Below, piece by piece: positions 25,078-35,491 of a stretch of 64,000 bases of DNA. A model generated the notes under the pieces. It made no database searches. It worked only from the letters and a program-made list of their open reading frames with translations, and was not told the DNA's origin. The number at the start of each line of letters is the position of its first letter. Position 1 is the stretch's first letter. The stretch spans positions 17,952,626 through 18,016,625 of the forward strand of contig BSYO01000002.1 in the NCBI GenBank assembly GCA_033239525.1. The letters run 5' to 3'. This stretch comes from Nepenthes gracilis. Its lineage: Eukaryota > Streptophyta > Magnoliopsida > Caryophyllales > Nepenthaceae. The translations under genes and the position numbers were made by a program.

Positions 25078-25093
25078 TGGTGCCATCTATGGG
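25078..25093 (+). other. Primer-binding site of Tat element
   Basis: TGGTGCCATCTATGGG follows the 5' LTR after one base. Tat elements typically have TGGCGCCGTCTGTGGG here, so this is a slightly decayed copy. Confidence 0.75.
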
Positions 25094-25172
25094 AAGCTTG
25101 CGAAAAGCCAACCACTTTTCTCTGCAACTTCGCTCAATTTCACTCTCTCAGCATCACTTTCCATCAGTCAGA

Positions 25173-26900
25173 ATGGTGAATACAAAGGCGCAAGTTAACG
25201 AGCCCGGTAGAGATGTGACGTCACCCGACCAGGGTTATACTATTGGTAACCAGGTCAACGGAATGGTCAATGGTGTGCTAGCACCATTCTTCTAGAATCT
25301 GGTGAAGAGTAAGAGCAACATGAACAAAATATTCCAAATGCTCTACTCTCGTTAGGAAAACGCACAGCAGGGGGCTCCGCCCGTGACAGTCCTTACTCCG
25401 GCCTCCAGGATGGGAGGCCAGAAGAAAAAGAAACCCTCCAAGAAGGCCAGGAGCCCGAGCAACACTCAGGCTCTGGAGGCCTCACACGTCTAGAGCCGTT
25501 CAAAACTCGAAAAACATTTGGGCAGTAGGATTCTGGAGGAGAGTCTAGAACGAAGGAATCTCCGATATTCTCGGCTGGACACCACCCCTCAAGCTCAGGA
25601 GGGAGCCTCCATGATCGTTAGATCCACTGGCGGCAGTAGTTGGCAGGCTACTCGCCACGTCAGAAAAAGGACGGAGTTGAGAACCTACATCAATTCCAAA
25701 AGAATTGATAACGCCATCTCCATGATTCGAGGGTGGAGAAGATCCTGAAATACGTGCTCAACGATGATGAACACGCCATGGATCTGAACAGATCTCCCTT
25801 CATGGCACAAATCTTGAACCGTCCTATGCCGACTAGGTTCAAAATGCTAACCCTTGACTTTTACGGTAGGAGTGCTGATCCAATGGATCACCTTAATCAT
25901 TTTCACACCCATATGAGTCTATAAGGGTTGGATGACGCAGCCATGTGCCACTATTTTCCTGTTACGCTGAAGGGAGACACCCGCATTTGATTCCATCATC
26001 TCCCATCAGACTCGATATGGAGCTTCCGAGAGCTCTCTAACCTTTTCTTGGTGCAATACGCCTCCAATCGTCGATAAGAGAAGCAGCCTTAGCACCTCTC
26101 TCATATCAAGCAAAAGTAGGGAGAGAATTTGCGAAAGTTCCTGGATCACTTCGTGGCAGAGGCGAGAAGAATCCCTAGTCTTACAGAAGAGATGAGTTTG
26201 GCAGTTTCATCATTGCCTTAACGTATGGAGACTTCTTCAGACACCTGGTGTATAAGAATTCGCAAACCTTTCAGGAGGCGGAATCTATCACCAGGGCCTA
26301 TGCAGCAGTAGAAGAGGCCAATGAGGCTAAACGTCCTGAGCAGACCGAACAACCTCGCCCGTTTCCAACTGTGGGAAAGAGGAATCACTACGGCGGTGAT
26401 TACTCCCACAAAAAGCAGCACAAAACCGAAGCACTAGAATGGAGGAACTATGAGCCGATCAACCTGACTCCCCTGACCGATACGCACTCCAATGTCCTCA
26501 TGCAGATCCGTAGGGAAAAGTTTCTTAAGTGGCCAGAACCACTTAAGAAAGCAGAGTGAGGAAATCCAGTCAAGTACTGCGATTTTCATCGATCTCTCAG
26601 ACACTCCACGGAAGACTGCAAGATGCTTCAGTGGAAAATCGAGGAGCTTATCGAGAGGGGCCACCTCACCAAGTTCGTCGAGAACCCTGGGCAGGACTTT
26701 GGAACCTCAGGTGGGGAAAAACCAGAACCTTCCCAACCACGGAATCAGATCGTGATCGGAGTGGTCAATATGATCGTGACCCGACCAATCAAGACCCTAA
26801 CAGATCGCAAAGAGCAGCTGGCTGGGTGGAAGAAACAGCGCACAGATGGCAGCGTCATTAGCTTTAGCGATAATGACTTGAGCCATGTAATCTCCCCCAT
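25173..26900 (+). pseudogene. Tat gag
   Basis: The likely start is ATG at 25173 (MVNTKAQVNEP), with a stop after 40 codons and continuation in other frames. The capsid core is at 25733-26200 (MPTRFKMLTLDFYGRSADPM, DHLNHFHTHM, then a stop and further capsid-like sequence). The short zinc-finger-like motif CDFHRSLRHSTEDC and LIERGHLTKFV, typical of Tat gag, lies at about 26577-26680. Several frames are needed to follow it, so it is non-functional. Confidence 0.82.
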
Positions 26901-26909
26901 GCAGACCCC

Positions 26910-27401
26910 TTGTTGTATCCGCGCTTTGTTTCAAATGGTATTGTCGACTACCAACTGAAACGAATTTTCATTGATAATAAAAGTTCCCATGATTTACCTT
27001 ACCTCGATATATTTTTTAAATTTGGTCTAAAAACGAGTCAGTTAAAACCTGTCGAAGGCCCACTTTATGGCATTAACAACGAACCAGTGGCCGTACAAGG
27101 AACAATCCAGTTGGAAGTCACCCTGGGCACGTACCCAAGAGTGGCGAGTTACACACTCACCTTCTTGGTTGTCAACCTACCCTTCGTGTATAACGTAATA
27201 CTAGGCCGCCCGTACTTAACAACGTTCGGAGCTATCACTTTAATACCGCACCTCAAGATAAAATTCTCGACAGCATGCGGTATTGGTAAAGTACTAGGTG
27301 ATCAAGCCACTGGGCGGACATGTTATATGTCCCAAATCACACTGAGTGACAGCACCAAGATGGCAAGAGAACTTGACCATCAAGACAAAGAAACTCTTTA
27401 G
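26910..27401 (+). pseudogene. Tat aspartic protease
   Basis: This is an unbroken 163-codon stretch with the fold's landmarks in order: the active-site region IFIDNKSSHDLPYLDIF, then VEGPLYGINNEPVAVQGTI, and LPFVYNVILGRPYL. In Tat proteases the active site is normally DNGSS; here the glycine is replaced by lysine, which should abolish activity. It would have been part of the Gag-Pol polyprotein. The frame is long, but the motif change and flanking breaks show decay. Confidence 0.85.
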
Positions 27402-27419
27402 CAAGCACGATCAGATAAG

Positions 27420-28340
27420 GCAACCAATCTAATCCCACTGAATTTGGAGAACCCGAAGAGGTGCGTACGGATTGGGAGCTCACTCAACGGGACACTGCGT
27501 GATGAGCTGATCACATTCTTGAGGCAGAATACTGATATTTTTACATGGACTCCTGCTAACATATTTGGAATTTCGGCCGGAGTAATGGTCCATAAGTTAA
27601 GCCTTGTTCCTGACCGCAAGCCCATTAGGTAGAATCGGAGGAACCACTCCATGGAGAAAATGATCGCCATCCGAGAGGAAGTAAAGAAGTCAATACCCAT
27701 ATTGTCTCTCCAATGTCGTCTTGGTAAAGAAAAGCAATAGAAAATGGCGAATATGCGTCGACTTCACCGACGTTAACAAAGCCTGCCCAAAAGACTGCTT
27801 CCCTTTACTAGGATCGACTTGTTGGTTGACCCGACCTCTACGCACGAGCTACTGAGCTTTATGAATGCATACTCGGGTTACAACCAGATCCGGATGAGCC
27901 CAAAGGATGAGGAGCGCACCTCATTCATGACGGACCAAGGCACTTACTGTTATAAGGTGATGCCCTTTCGTCAGAAGAACGCAGGTGCCACTTACCAATG
28001 GCTCGTGAACAAGATGTTTGAAAATAAAATCGGCCGCAATATGGAGGTGTCGTTGACGACATGCTCGTCAAGAGTAAGACCACAAATGACCATATTCACA
28101 ATTTGGCTGAGTCCTTCGAGGTGCTCTGCGCACATCAAATGAAGCTGAATCCTTCTAAGTACATCTTCGGAGTATCCTCAAGAAAGTTTTTGAGTTTCAT
28201 CGTCTCCCAACGATGGATCGAGGCAAACCTGAAAAAGATCAAGACCCTCACGGACATGACTCTACTGCGGAGTGTCAAAGATGTCCAAAGACTAACGGGA
28301 CGACTGGCAGCCTTGTCCCATTTCTTGGACTAGTCGGGGG
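27420..28340 (+). pseudogene. Tat reverse transcriptase
   Basis: Fragments in several frames read VDFTDVNKACPKDCFP (about 27757-27805), MNAYSGYNQIRMSPKDEERT and YCYKVMPFRQKNAGATYQ (27861-28000), then VDDMLVKSKTTNDHI in another frame (about 28050-28095), and LSFIVSQRWIEANLKKI with DVQRLTGRLAALSHFL (28190-28330). VDDM is the catalytic box. A frameshift lies just before it, so the enzyme is dead. Confidence 0.82.
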
Positions 28341-28870
28341 ACAAGTACCAGCCTTTCTTCAAGGCTCTGAGGTGAGCAAAAGCAAACGGATTCTAGTCGA
28401 CTGTAAAATGCCAAGTAGCTTTCGACAAATTGAAGTAGTAACTGGCCAGTCCGTCGTTGCTGACGTCACCAAATGACGGAGAGGAGCTATACCTCTACCT
28501 GGCAGTGTTGGAGGTGGCTTTCAACTCTGTCATCATACCCAAGACTCCGACTCTCAGCGGCTAGTCTACTATGTGAGCAAGACGTTGATCGGCGCAGAGA
28601 CACGCTACCCATGTGCAGAGACGTGCTACCCATGGCACTTGTCTTCTCCGCCCAAACACTGAGGCCTTACTTCCAGGCTCATCGCATAGTCATTCTGACT
28701 GACCAGCCACTGAAAAGTATACTCTAGAAACCCGACATTTTTAGAAGGCTGATAAAATGGGCTATTGAATTGGGAGAGTTCGACATTAAATTTCAGCCCA
28801 GACCAGCTATCAAAGGGCAGGCTCTGACTTACTTTATCGTCAAAACCATGATACCAATGGCAGATGAATA
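28340..28870 (+). pseudogene. Tat RNase H (first domain)
   Basis: Remnants such as LVFSAQTLRPYFQAH and IVILTDQPLKSIL (about 28640-28727), then after a stop RLIKWAIELGEFDIKFQPR (about 28749-28800), belong to the ordinary retrotransposon RNase H that follows RT. A duplicated word (ACGCTACCCATG / ACGTGCTACCCATG, about 28601-28635) marks a small tandem duplication within it. Confidence 0.72.
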
Positions 28871-28904
28871 GCCCATTGAGGATGCAGAATAACACGAGGA
28901 AGAG

Positions 28905-29387
28905 CCGGAGTGGGTCCTCAATGTAGACAGATCATCTACGAACTCAGGCAGCAAAACCGGAGTGGTCTTGAGGACCCCTGATAGGTTTGAGGTGCAATAC
29001 TCCCTTAGACTCGGTTTCCCGGTAACTAACAACGTTACTAAATACGAAACCCTATTGGCTGGATTAAAACTAACTAAAGAGTGCTCAGCTAGACAACTGA
29101 CTGTCTATAGTGACTTTGAGCTGATCACTAACCAAGTTGGCGGGAGCTTCGAGGCATGCAACCCTCACTTGGCCAAATACTTAGCCAAGGTGAAAGAAGC
29201 CAACCGGAAGTTTGACAAGGTGACCCTAGTCCGCATACCCCGAACTGAGAACTGGAAGGCTGACCAACTTGCCAGGGCAGCGGCGGCCGAAAATCTAGAA
29301 CAATACTCAAGGGACATGTGGAAAATTCTGAGCACTCTCAACACTGAGGAACATGAAGCCATGCAGGTCTCCGACGCAGAGAGTTAG
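28905..29387 (+). pseudogene. Archaeal-type RNase H of Tat element
   Basis: The domain starts with LNVDRSSTNSGSKTGVVL, then FPVTNNVTKYETLLAGL, LTVYSDFELITNQV and LVRIPRTENWKADQLARAA. This is the second RNase H (RVT_3-like) characteristic of Tat retrotransposons, placed between RNase H and integrase. The acidic residues D (NVD), E (YETLL), D (YSDFEL) and D (KADQLA) are all present. The open frame 28962-29387 is 141 codons, so this is one of the better preserved parts. Confidence 0.85.
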
Positions 29388-30623
29388 ATGACGCCTTTCC
29401 AGAGATACTTGGGGGACGAAGCAATGTCAGACAACGTGGATGAAGCCAGGAGGATCAAGAAGATGGCCAATTGGTACACCACAGTCGATGGACAGCTATA
29501 TCGCCGTGGCTACTCAACTCCGTACGTTTGGTGCTTAACTCCTGAGGAAGCAGACTATGCCTTGAGCGAAGTCCACCTTGAGATCTGCGGATCGCATATT
29601 AGCGGCAAAAATCTAGCATTCAAAATCATATGCCAGGGATATTACTGGCCAACGATGAAGAAAGACACCCTCGACTTCGTGAAGAAGTGTACAAATTGTC
29701 AGCTCCACAGTAATCTTCACCATCAACCGCCCGTTGAGCTGAGGACTCTTCAAGCTCCTTGGACTTTCGTGTAATGGGAGCTCGATTTTCTCCACCCATT
29801 TCCAATTGCTACTAGATAAAAAAAGTTCATCATCATTGGTATCGACTACTTTACCAAGTAGGTCGAAGCCGCCCCGCTGTCCAAGATCACAGAGTATAAC
29901 TCTTTAGAATTTGTCTGCCAGAGTATAATCAGTAGATTTGGCGTTCCCGAGGTCATAGTGACTGACAATAGAATCCAATTCACCGGAAAATGCTTCACCA
30001 AATATTGTATCAGTTTAGGCATCAGATTGGTCCACACTTTGGTGGCGTACCCGTAAGTGAATGGACAGGTAGAGGTCACAAACTGCACACTACTCCATAG
30101 TTTGAAAACCAAGCTGGAGGATGCAGGGGGCTCCTTGGTCGACGAACTGCTCTCCATCCTATGGTCTTACAGGATGACTCCAAAGGAACCTACTCCCGAG
30201 ACACCCTTCAGTCTCTGCTACGAGATTGAAGCAAGTAATCCCAGTTAAGATTAGGTTTCTAAGTCTTAGGATTGAATCCTTCAACCTACAAGGTAACTCC
30301 CAAAAAATTCGGAAACACCTAGACTTATTAGAGGAAGCCCGCGACGCTGCTAGACTGCAGACAGCGGCCTACCAATAACGAGTCGCACGTTATTACAATA
30401 AGAAGGTAAAAGCGCAACACTTCGAAATTGGAGACTTGGTCTTATGAAGCATCGAGGCTACGGGCAAGGTTACCAACCAGAATAAGCTTTCCCCAAATTG
30501 GGAAGGCCCTTTTCTAATCTCCATTGTTCTGCAGAATGAAGCATACAAGCTCCAGACCCAAAATGGCAAGTTGGTTTCACGGACGTGGAACGCGATCCAC
30601 CTCAAGCGCTACTTCCAATAAGG
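29388..30623 (+). pseudogene. Tat integrase and pol C-terminus
   Basis: The N-terminal HHCC domain is visible in an open stretch (29388-29774): VHLEICGSHISGKN and CTNCQL, plus GYYWPTMKKDTLDF. The core continues through stops: FIIIGIDYFTK (first D), VIVTDNRIQFTGKCF (second D) and NGQVEVTNCTLL (E). The tail ends WNAIHLKRYFQ and a stop at about 30621. At least three in-frame stops inactivate it. Confidence 0.83.
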
Positions 30624-30817
30624 ACACAGGTAGGCCATCCATGTTGCACGTGCATGCTTGTAATGTACATATTAATATTAATGAAACAAGAGTGTTGTTT
30701 CATTCGTACCATGCCGTTCTTTCTATTCTTTTCCTATTATGTGTGCATGTGTGTAAATTTACAAGGTTGTACAAACGACCTAGATTGCCCCTAAGTCGGG
30801 CGGATTTTCACCTACTC

Positions 30818-31056
30818 TTAATTAAACCCTGGTTGACCAGGCGGCCCATAAGCGGTCATAATTAAATCTTGGTCATTCAGGAGGCCCATAAGCGATCGTA
30901 ACTAAACTCTGGTTATCTAAGCGGCTTATAGGCGGTCATAACTAAACCCTGGTTATCTAGGCGGCCCATAAGCGGTCGTAACTAAATTCTAGTCATCTAG
31001 GCGGCCTACTAACGGTCAAATTAAACCTTAGTCATCTAAGTGGCCTATTCACGATC
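30818..31056 (+). repeat. 40-bp minisatellite downstream of pol, about 6 copies
   Basis: The unit is close to TAATTAAACCCTGGTTGACC followed by AGGCGGCCCATAAGCGGTCA. Copies begin near 30818 and repeat every 40 bp with increasing divergence. The core GGCCCATAAGCGGTC reappears, in reverse complement, in the 36-bp array of the neighbouring element (43855-44106). Confidence 0.88.
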
Positions 31057-31380
31057 AAAATCTTAGAGGGCTTAAACAGCACCCGTGACAACCTGCCACA
31101 TAAGGAGATAGTGTGGTCAGTCTGCGACAATCAACAAACGAAAGCAAAGTGTAAAAATAAAACACATGCTTCCATAATGAAACGGGGCACTAGATCAAGC
31201 AACCGGGGCACCGCCCGTTTATATAACAACATTGTACATAGTGAACAAAGAATGTGTTCATATACAATATTTCTCACGACGCCTCAGATGAAGAAAAAGC
31301 AAAAAGAATCCTGATAGCACCCCCAGGGTCCAGAAATATCATGACTCAGCGTGGTGGCTTCCAGAGGCTGAAGAGCCTCC

Positions 31381-32005
31381 TCAAGAGTGAGATCGGGACC
31401 TTCGGCCGCAACCGCTGGGATACCACACTAATTCTGATCTCTGAGAAGCACCAGCATTTCCTGAGTCCAGAAACCTGACGGGGAAGCGAGGGTCCACCCT
31501 AGAGGCAATCCTACGCCTGTAGCAATTCCCATCCTGGAACCGCTCCTCCAAGGCAGGCGCCACCTCTTGAAGGCAAAGCCTCGTCCTCAACTCGCCTTGA
31601 AGTGCTGCAATTCGTTTTAAAGCCCGCTGGTGTGACTTTGAATCCTCTCGCACGCCAGCATTAGAGGCTTGACCAGGATGGACAGTGCGCACCCTCTCTC
31701 GAGGCACGTCATCCTCATCGGAGGACAAGATCTCGACCAAATCGCAAGGCACCTCATCTAGCTAGCAAAACCAAGAAAAGTCAACAAATGGAGCACAAAT
31801 CGCCACTACCAAACCCTAAAGTCAAATAATTATGGCATACTTGACGAGAAGGACCAGCACGATTGAGGCAAGCAGGGCAGAAAGGCTCCGAAGAGCTCGC
31901 AGAATGCGACCACTCTGAAGAGGAAGACCCATGTAAGGGGCTAGGCGTGTTGTCTGGCCCCCATTTGAGGAGAGCAGGAACATCAATCATATTCTCGTTA
32001 GCCAT
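31381..32005 (-). pseudogene. Antisense ORF, second (short) copy in Tat element
   Basis: On the minus strand a frame starts MANENMIDVPALLKWG at 32005, runs to a donor-like CAA|GTATGC at 31840, and resumes after an acceptor-like TTGCTAG near 31765 with PCDLVEILSSDEDD. Its end, ALKRIAALQGELRTRLCL, then NCYRRRIASRVDPRFPVRF and GNAGASQR, aligns with the C-terminal part of the longer antisense ORF (32550-34247) and of the neighbouring element (42841-43326). It therefore looks like a duplicated C-terminal module with a different N-terminus. Function is unknown. Confidence 0.6.
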
Positions 32006-32549
32006 AGAAAAGGAAAAATTGCTATAAAGTAAATCGCAAAGACCATTACCATTTTATAAGCTAAGTTTCCCGCCTAAAGGGCCACAAGCGAATCAAAGGG
32101 TCGCATCACTTCAAGTCACGTCGTTTCAATGCCTAATGGCACATGTGCCATGCAAACGTCACATCTATGAAGAGTCAGTCTGTGACGGTCAAATGTTTGC
32201 AGCAGAGACTCTCAGCCAGTCAACGAAAGACACAGAAAAGGGACATGAGAGAAAAAGCATGACAAAAGCACAAACAACGACAGTCAACATCCTACGGGTG
32301 AAGTGCTCCATCCAAAAGCTGGCCACCCAAGTTCACACTTATGCAGTGCCACTAAGCTTCTACTCACGGGTGTAGAACAGGCTTGATCTGACATCAAGAT
32401 TACCATTGAGTCTTCTTAAGGACTTAAGTCCATCAGAGCGCGCCACAAACGAATCAAGGAAAGTTGGCCGAATAGCAAACGACGAGTAAATAAAAAACCG
32501 GCAGCAAAGGCAAAGACGTATAATATCAGTAAAATGATCATTTTATTGA

Positions 32550-34247
32550 TTATGTGCGGCAACTACAAGCAAGAAAAAGTACAAAAAGAAATCTACGATG
32601 GGGCAGAGCCCCCACGAGAAGGCAGCAGTGGCCCCTAACTACTTCGGGACAGCCCCACAAGGTTTTGCGGTGACTAGCAGAACGGTTTGTAGGGTCAAGG
32701 ATGTCAACTGGAAAGTTAGGGTCGACCATCCGTGCAATGCATTGACTAAGGTTGACACCTTCCCACACCCATGCCCACAACATATCGTGAACCTCATGAG
32801 GACGAATGCGAGTGACCAACTCATTCTCCAGCGATGAAATCTGTCTCGATAGTTGGTCAGTGCACCTCACCGCCCAATCGGCTTCCTCTCTCAATCTGGC
32901 TTTCTCCTCCTTCAGCTTGGCGTTCTCCTCCTTTAGATTGGCGTTCTCCTCTTCCAAACTAAGTAGAACAGATAGGAGAGAGTTGTGTTCTCCTGGTGCT
33001 CCACCTTAAGTAACTCTACCTCCTCCTCAAACCATGTAATCTCCTCCTCGAGGTCTAAGATCACTAGGTCCCTTTGGCGCAACCCTTTGTTGATTGCGCC
33101 CATTATCTTCTCCTCCTGTAAAAACCAAGAACACTAAGTGTCAACAACAAAGAGAAGAAGGAGAAGGAAAGTTATAAAGATTTACCTGCCAGACTTTACA
33201 TTCTTGGTCTCACTAGCCTGCTCCGAGATCTTGGCCTTGGCCACAGAGGGTTGGGGACAATAGTCTCCAAGAGCGGGCTCCTTGGCAACTCCATCGGCTC
33301 AACAAGGGCTCCTGCAGATAGCTCCTCCAGCTCCACAAATGGCTCCGAAGCTAGCTCATGCAGCTTAGCTTGTGGCTCAAAAGCCAGCTCAAGCAGCTCA
33401 ACTTGCGGCTCCATAGCTGGCTCCATTAGCTCAACTCATGACTCCACAGCTGGCTCCATCAGCTCAATTGGCGGCTCCAAAGCTAGCTCCTCCAGCTCAA
33501 TTGGCGGCATCATATTGCTCCAAAGCCAACTTTTCCTCGACTCCTGAGCAGTCTCCCATTCCCCCAAGACATCTGAAGACCACGTAGTCTGGCCCTGAGG
33601 ATGATGAAGAAGGCTCCACTATTGCGGCCTTCTTCTGTTTTGGACTGGTAGAAGCAACGTCAATAGAAGACAAGCCGGCATCACCGCCAACTACAACGCC
33701 AACTTTCCTCTTCCTTTGCGAGCCTTCGGCAGCGGTATCCTGATGAAAGCTTTTGGGACCTTGCCCCAATCCCGTGACAAGGGCCACAACTCAGCAATAC
33801 GCACAAAGAAGAAGCGATTCTTCCACTTCTTCAATGAGTCATAGATGGCCTCATTGACTCGAAGGTCTCTGGGAGACAGGGAAATTCAGTTCCCACTCTA
33901 TGTGAAACGGAACATCACACTGACAGCGTCAGTCGTCATCATCCGAGAGCAATGGCGCATGAGATGCATAGAGAGCAAAGATATCACACGGCATTAGCAT
34001 GAAGCCATGCGATAGACACCTGAAGAGTAGTGAGGATGTCGAGCAGTTCCTGAAGAATTGGGAGACGAAGCCCACTCCTCATATGAGCCTCGTACACAGT
34101 GATGCAATCCTCAGGAGGGAAGCAAGCCCTATCAAATCCGTTGGGTATCACGAGAACAATCTATCGTGGAATGTTAAACTCCACGTACGGTTCTCTAACT
34201 TCATTGGCTGTGAGCACAGAAGCAATCTCCATCACAGAGGGAGCCAT
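32550..34247 (-). pseudogene. Antisense ORF of Tat element ('putative gypsy type transposon' family-like)
   Basis: On the minus strand an ATG at 34247 starts MAPSVMEIASVLTANEV, followed by VEFNIP, CITVYEAHMRSGLRLPI, IAWLHANAV and later KNRFFFVRI. A spacer with 11-residue Glu/Leu repeats follows (33317-33510). A 70-bp intron (donor GGCAG|GTAAAT at 33185, acceptor TTTTTACAG at 33116) precedes a coiled coil (NKGLRQRDLVILDLEEEI, then ENANLKEENAKLKEEKARL) and the tail RIRPHEVHD ... IARMVDPNFPVDILDP. The same domain order and the same intron occur in the plus-strand copy at 41523-43326. I recall such proteins as the plant family annotated 'putative gypsy type transposon' (Transposase_28). Stops and shifts (for example TAG after VEFNIPR) make this copy a pseudogene. 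The biochemical role is unknown. Confidence 0.72.
33317..33510 (-). repeat. 33-bp in-frame repeats in the antisense ORF
   Basis: About six copies of a 33-bp unit start at 33317, 33350, 33383, 33416, 33449 and 33482. On the minus strand each encodes 11 residues of the form ELxxEPxVxLx. Length divisible by three keeps the frame, which fits a repeat evolving inside a coding sequence. Confidence 0.85.
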
Positions 34248-34549
34248 GGAAATGAAAGAGAAAGAAGGTAGCAGAATACTTAGAAATTTTCAGGAAATCA
34301 AGGGAAAGCATGAGAAATTTAAAAAGTAACAGACGGACCACTTAAAGGAGTGAGAACCCTAGAGAAGGTGAACCGTCTCGTAAACGTGCGCCCATCATTA
34401 CTGACACGTGCTGCTTCCTGAACGGGTGCAATCGAATCGGATTCTATGGCGTATTAATTACTGGGAAGGAAAATTCACTGCATACAGACACATGGCCAAC
34501 TTTTAGACTGACAGTCCGGTGGCATAATGGGGCATCATTTCAACTCCCA

Positions 34550-34807
34550 CCAGTTCTCCGAATTTTAGCCTGGACAGTCAATGAATCCAATTAACACTTC
34601 TTTCAGCTAGTTTTTTGAATTTTGGCCTATATGGTCAACAAATTCAGTCAACACTTCTTTCAGCCAATTCTCCAGATTTTGGCCTAGACGGTTAACAAAT
34701 CCGGTTAACGCTTCCTTAAGCCAATTTTTTGAATTTTGGCCTAGACAGTCAACAAATCCGGTCAATACTTCTTTCAGCCAGTTCTCTAGATTTTGGCCTA
34801 GACGGTA
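34550..34807. repeat. 57-bp minisatellite before the 3' LTR, 4.5 copies
   Basis: Units start at 34550, 34607, 34664, 34721 and 34778 (partial). Each contains TTTTGGCCTAGACGGTCAAC-like sequence and CACTTCTTTCAGCC. The period is divisible by three, giving a 19-residue repeat on the minus strand (LGQNLENWLKEVLTGFVD), though no protein is claimed. It sits about 190 bp before the 3' LTR, in the same place as the 36-bp array of the neighbouring element. Confidence 0.88.
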
Positions 34808-34985
34808 CAACGAAAATCAACAAACTTCTAATCCGCTTCTCCTGGGATCTTGCTTTATCACAAGAATCGCACGCAACACACGATCAATGAGACCAAAAGT
34901 TTTCGCCAGTTACTTCACTAGGCAAGTAACCCAACTACTCGCGACCCATCTTGAACATGTTGGAGGCTGGAGTCCCAAGCCACAA

Positions 34986-34999
34986 GTATGGGGGGCTAG
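34986..34999 (+). other. Polypurine tract of Tat element
   Basis: GTATGGGGGGCTAG directly precedes the 3' LTR (TGATGGG at 35000). A nearly identical tract (CATGGGGGGCTAG on the minus strand) marks the neighbouring element at 40831-40846. Confidence 0.8.
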
Positions 35000-35491
35000 T
35001 GATGGGTATGCTAGTAATGAGCTAGCCCAAAAAGGAGAAATGACCCAAATCCACAACGACCCATTTGTGCTTGGATGGTTAATGAACACCATTGATCAGA
35101 CGAAAGGGTAAATGAGCCAGGAGAGACCCAAGAGTAGGACGGACGACTTGCTCTTGAGATGGTCAACGCTTCCGTTGACCGGAATCAAGATCAGTTGACC
35201 GTCTGAAAAGCAAGACCTCAAGTGGGCCAAGCCGAGTTTGGCCCACGTGACCATCTTCGACCAGCAACGGTCTTCTCCCCTGATTTTGTGCTCTCCACAG
35301 AATGCAATTAAATTATAACGGTCATGATAGATCGGTCTGTGCATCCCTAAGAAAGGTGCTTAATCTTTTCCCGTCTCACAAAAAACCCTAGCGAATGCAA
35401 AACACAGAAGGAAAGAAATCAATCCAGCGACCGTTATTACCATAAATGCTCCACGCCAGAAAAAGCTAGCGATCTCAGCAGAGCGCGAGAA

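Noticed and set aside
30818..31056. CRISPR-like array of regular repeats
   Set aside because: Units are contiguous with no unique spacers, and the context is a plant retrotransposon; it is a minisatellite.
34607..34810. Minus ORF with 19-residue repeats
   Set aside because: Explained by the 57-bp minisatellite; no start context or partner domain.
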